Positions 13,779 to 14,606 of a stretch of 14,606 nt of DNA are shown here, piece by piece. The notes beneath the pieces are model-generated. The model was not told the origin of the DNA, ran no database searches, and saw only the letters and a list, made by a program, of their open reading frames with translations. How positions within the stretch are numbered: position 1 is the stretch's first letter; each line of letters starts with the position of its first letter. This DNA is from Candidatus Brockarchaeota archaeon (lineage in GTDB: Archaea > Thermoproteota > EX4484-205 > DTQO01): positions 2,465 through 17,070 of the forward strand of contig JAFNJA010000027.1 of NCBI GenBank assembly GCA_017601265.1, read 5' to 3'. Position numbers and translations under genes: made by a program.

Positions 13779-14381
13779 TTGCGGAAGGCGTTTTTGCTTG
13801 CAGGTTCAATAATAGCCCTGTTCGGAGCCGCTTTTCTGGCCGTTCCAAGGCCGAGCGCGAACCTTGAAAACGCGGATTTTTCGCTATCGAGGACGGTGTC
13901 GGTAGGCGCGTACGAGTATGGTAGCTTGAACGTAACGCTCGGGGTAAACTTGTCCGTCACTGTGTTCTTGGACGTTGAATTTGGGCCTGGCGCCAGCGCA
14001 AACGTTTACAGTAAGGGCGAGGGGTGCATAGACTTGTACGTGGTCGACTATGAAAATCACCGCAAATGGCTCAACAAGGAGGGTTACGAAACTTACCTTA
14101 CAGTTAGCGGCGCCCATTCAAGCAGCTTCATGTTCCAAACAAGCAACGTAAACAAAAACTATTACTTTATCCTGGACAACTCTTGGAGGTGCTCCGAGAA
14201 GATCGTTGACATGCGGATAACGGCGTCGTCGAAACCCGTCTTCGGCGGCCCTCTTTTCCAGATCGCGGGATTGGGATTGCTTTCGGTGGGCTCCTTGCTC
14301 GCAATGTATGGGCTGGTGAAGGAGGAGGCGCCAGTTTCGAGGAGGGACGTAGAAGGGAAAGGGGAAGATTTTGACAAATAA
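13779..14381 (+). CDS. Membrane-anchored protein with GOLD-like beta-sandwich ectodomain
   Basis: A 200-residue protein with an N-terminal hydrophobic segment (about 4-22, a signal or anchor), an extracytoplasmic domain (about 25-150), a C-terminal membrane segment (about 158-180) and a charged cytoplasmic tail. The ectodomain, rich in beta strands, contains GCIDLYVVDYENHRKW and NYYFILDNSWRCSEKIVDMRI, resembling GOLD (emp24-like) domains of archaeal surface proteins. C83 and C138 could form a disulfide. The start is TTG 13779, giving MRKAFLLAGSIIALFG; an AGAAGGT lies about 11 nt upstream. It follows the ABC exporter, so a role at the cell surface with it is possible but not shown. The family is assigned from pattern only. 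Confidence 0.6.
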   Translation: MRKAFLLAGSIIALFGAAFLAVPRPSANLENADFSLSRTVSVGAYEYGSLNVTLGVNLSVTVFLDVEFGPGASANVYSKGEGCIDLYVVDYENHRKWLNKEGYETYLTVSGAHSSSFMFQTSNVNKNYYFILDNSWRCSEKIVDMRITASSKPVFGGPLFQIAGLGLLSVGSLLAMYGLVKEEAPVSRRDVEGKGEDFDK

Positions 14382-14399
14382 CCTTTCGGGAAGGCCCCG

Positions 14400-14606
14400 T
14401 TAAAAAAGGCCTCGCAAGAGCGAAGCTATTTTGGCGGCTTCGTTATCCTCGGGCTTTACCCCGCTTTTGGACGCGATCTTGGCTATCCTCTCGCATTCTT
14501 CGGCCGCTTTCACCAAGTCCAATTTTTTGGGCCTGGTGCCGGCGAGCCTTTCGAAGTTGCGGCAGTATATCTTCTCCAAAGCTGGCTCTGGGAGGCTCAG
14601 ACCCAT
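14400..14606 (-). CDS. Amidohydrolase-like protein, C-terminal end (cut by window edge)
   Basis: Sixty-eight residues run from the right edge to TAA at 14400-14402. GLSLPEPALEKIYCRNFERLAG resembles the C-terminal helix of amidohydrolase 2 (PF04909) TIM-barrel metal enzymes, where L-P-E...L..I...N..R.. is usual. The metal ligands lie outside the window, so activity cannot be judged. The methionine at the edge need not be a start; this is more likely an internal residue. It converges on the GOLD-like gene with only 18 bp between the stop codons. Confidence 0.6.
   Translation of the reverse strand: MGLSLPEPALEKIYCRNFERLAGTRPKKLDLVKAAEECERIAKIASKSGVKPEDNEAAKIASLLRGLF

Noticed and set aside
14391..14412. 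Small AGGCC/GGCCT inverted repeat between the converging genes at the right end.
   Set aside because: Only 5 bp of stem and partly inside the amidohydrolase coding end; too weak to call a bidirectional terminator.

Overview
The window reads as an anaerobic, probably thermophilic archaeon from an uncultivated lineage (Bathyarchaeia- or Caldarchaeales-like, a guess from gene content only). Reasons: a heterodisulfide reductase HdrA, a tungsten-type aldehyde:ferredoxin oxidoreductase with its own MoaD-like protein and a four-cluster ferredoxin, archaeal families (DUF2119, MEMO, DUF2284), many GTG/TTG starts, AGG-dominated arginine codons, and TATA-like boxes about 27-33 nt before several start codons, as expected for leaderless or short-leader archaeal transcripts. 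There is no rRNA, CRISPR array or transposase, and I found no tRNA. Coding density is high.

Layout. (1) 1-3960, redox block: HdrA (cut by the left edge) and a polyferredoxin on the minus strand, divergent from MoaD-like / AOR / 4x[4Fe-4S] ferredoxin on the plus strand. (2) 4079-6134, a divergent pair: a DUF6807 protein (minus) and a TIM-barrel sugar phosphate isomerase/epimerase-like protein (plus), suggesting sugar or sugar-derivative catabolism. (3) 6282-9126, a minus-strand run: cysteine synthase with a four-cysteine tail, then a DUF2284 cysteine-rich protein, then an ADP-ribosylglycohydrolase-family protein with an unusual N-terminal extension. (4) 9332-11651, a tight plus-strand operon of three putative metal-dependent enzymes: PIG-L-type deacetylase, MEMO family protein, and DUF2119, which shows an HxxE...H...E pattern like M14/AstE zinc hydrolases. 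(5) 11652-11896, a non-coding stretch with a long imperfect inverted repeat and a promoter-like zone. (6) 11897-14381, an ABC-2 type exporter (ATPase plus permease) followed by a secreted or membrane-anchored protein with a GOLD-like ectodomain. (7) 14400-14606, the C-terminal end of an amidohydrolase running in from the right edge on the minus strand.

How the parts may work together: the AOR would oxidise an aldehyde and pass electrons through the 16-cysteine ferredoxin; the divergent polyferredoxin/HdrA pair could carry or bifurcate those electrons (inference from neighbourhood). The PIG-L/MEMO/DUF2119 operon is the best candidate for an undescribed pathway: three hydrolase-like proteins with intact metal sites, translationally packed, and divergent from a cysteine synthase. 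Function was read from motifs only; no database search was possible.
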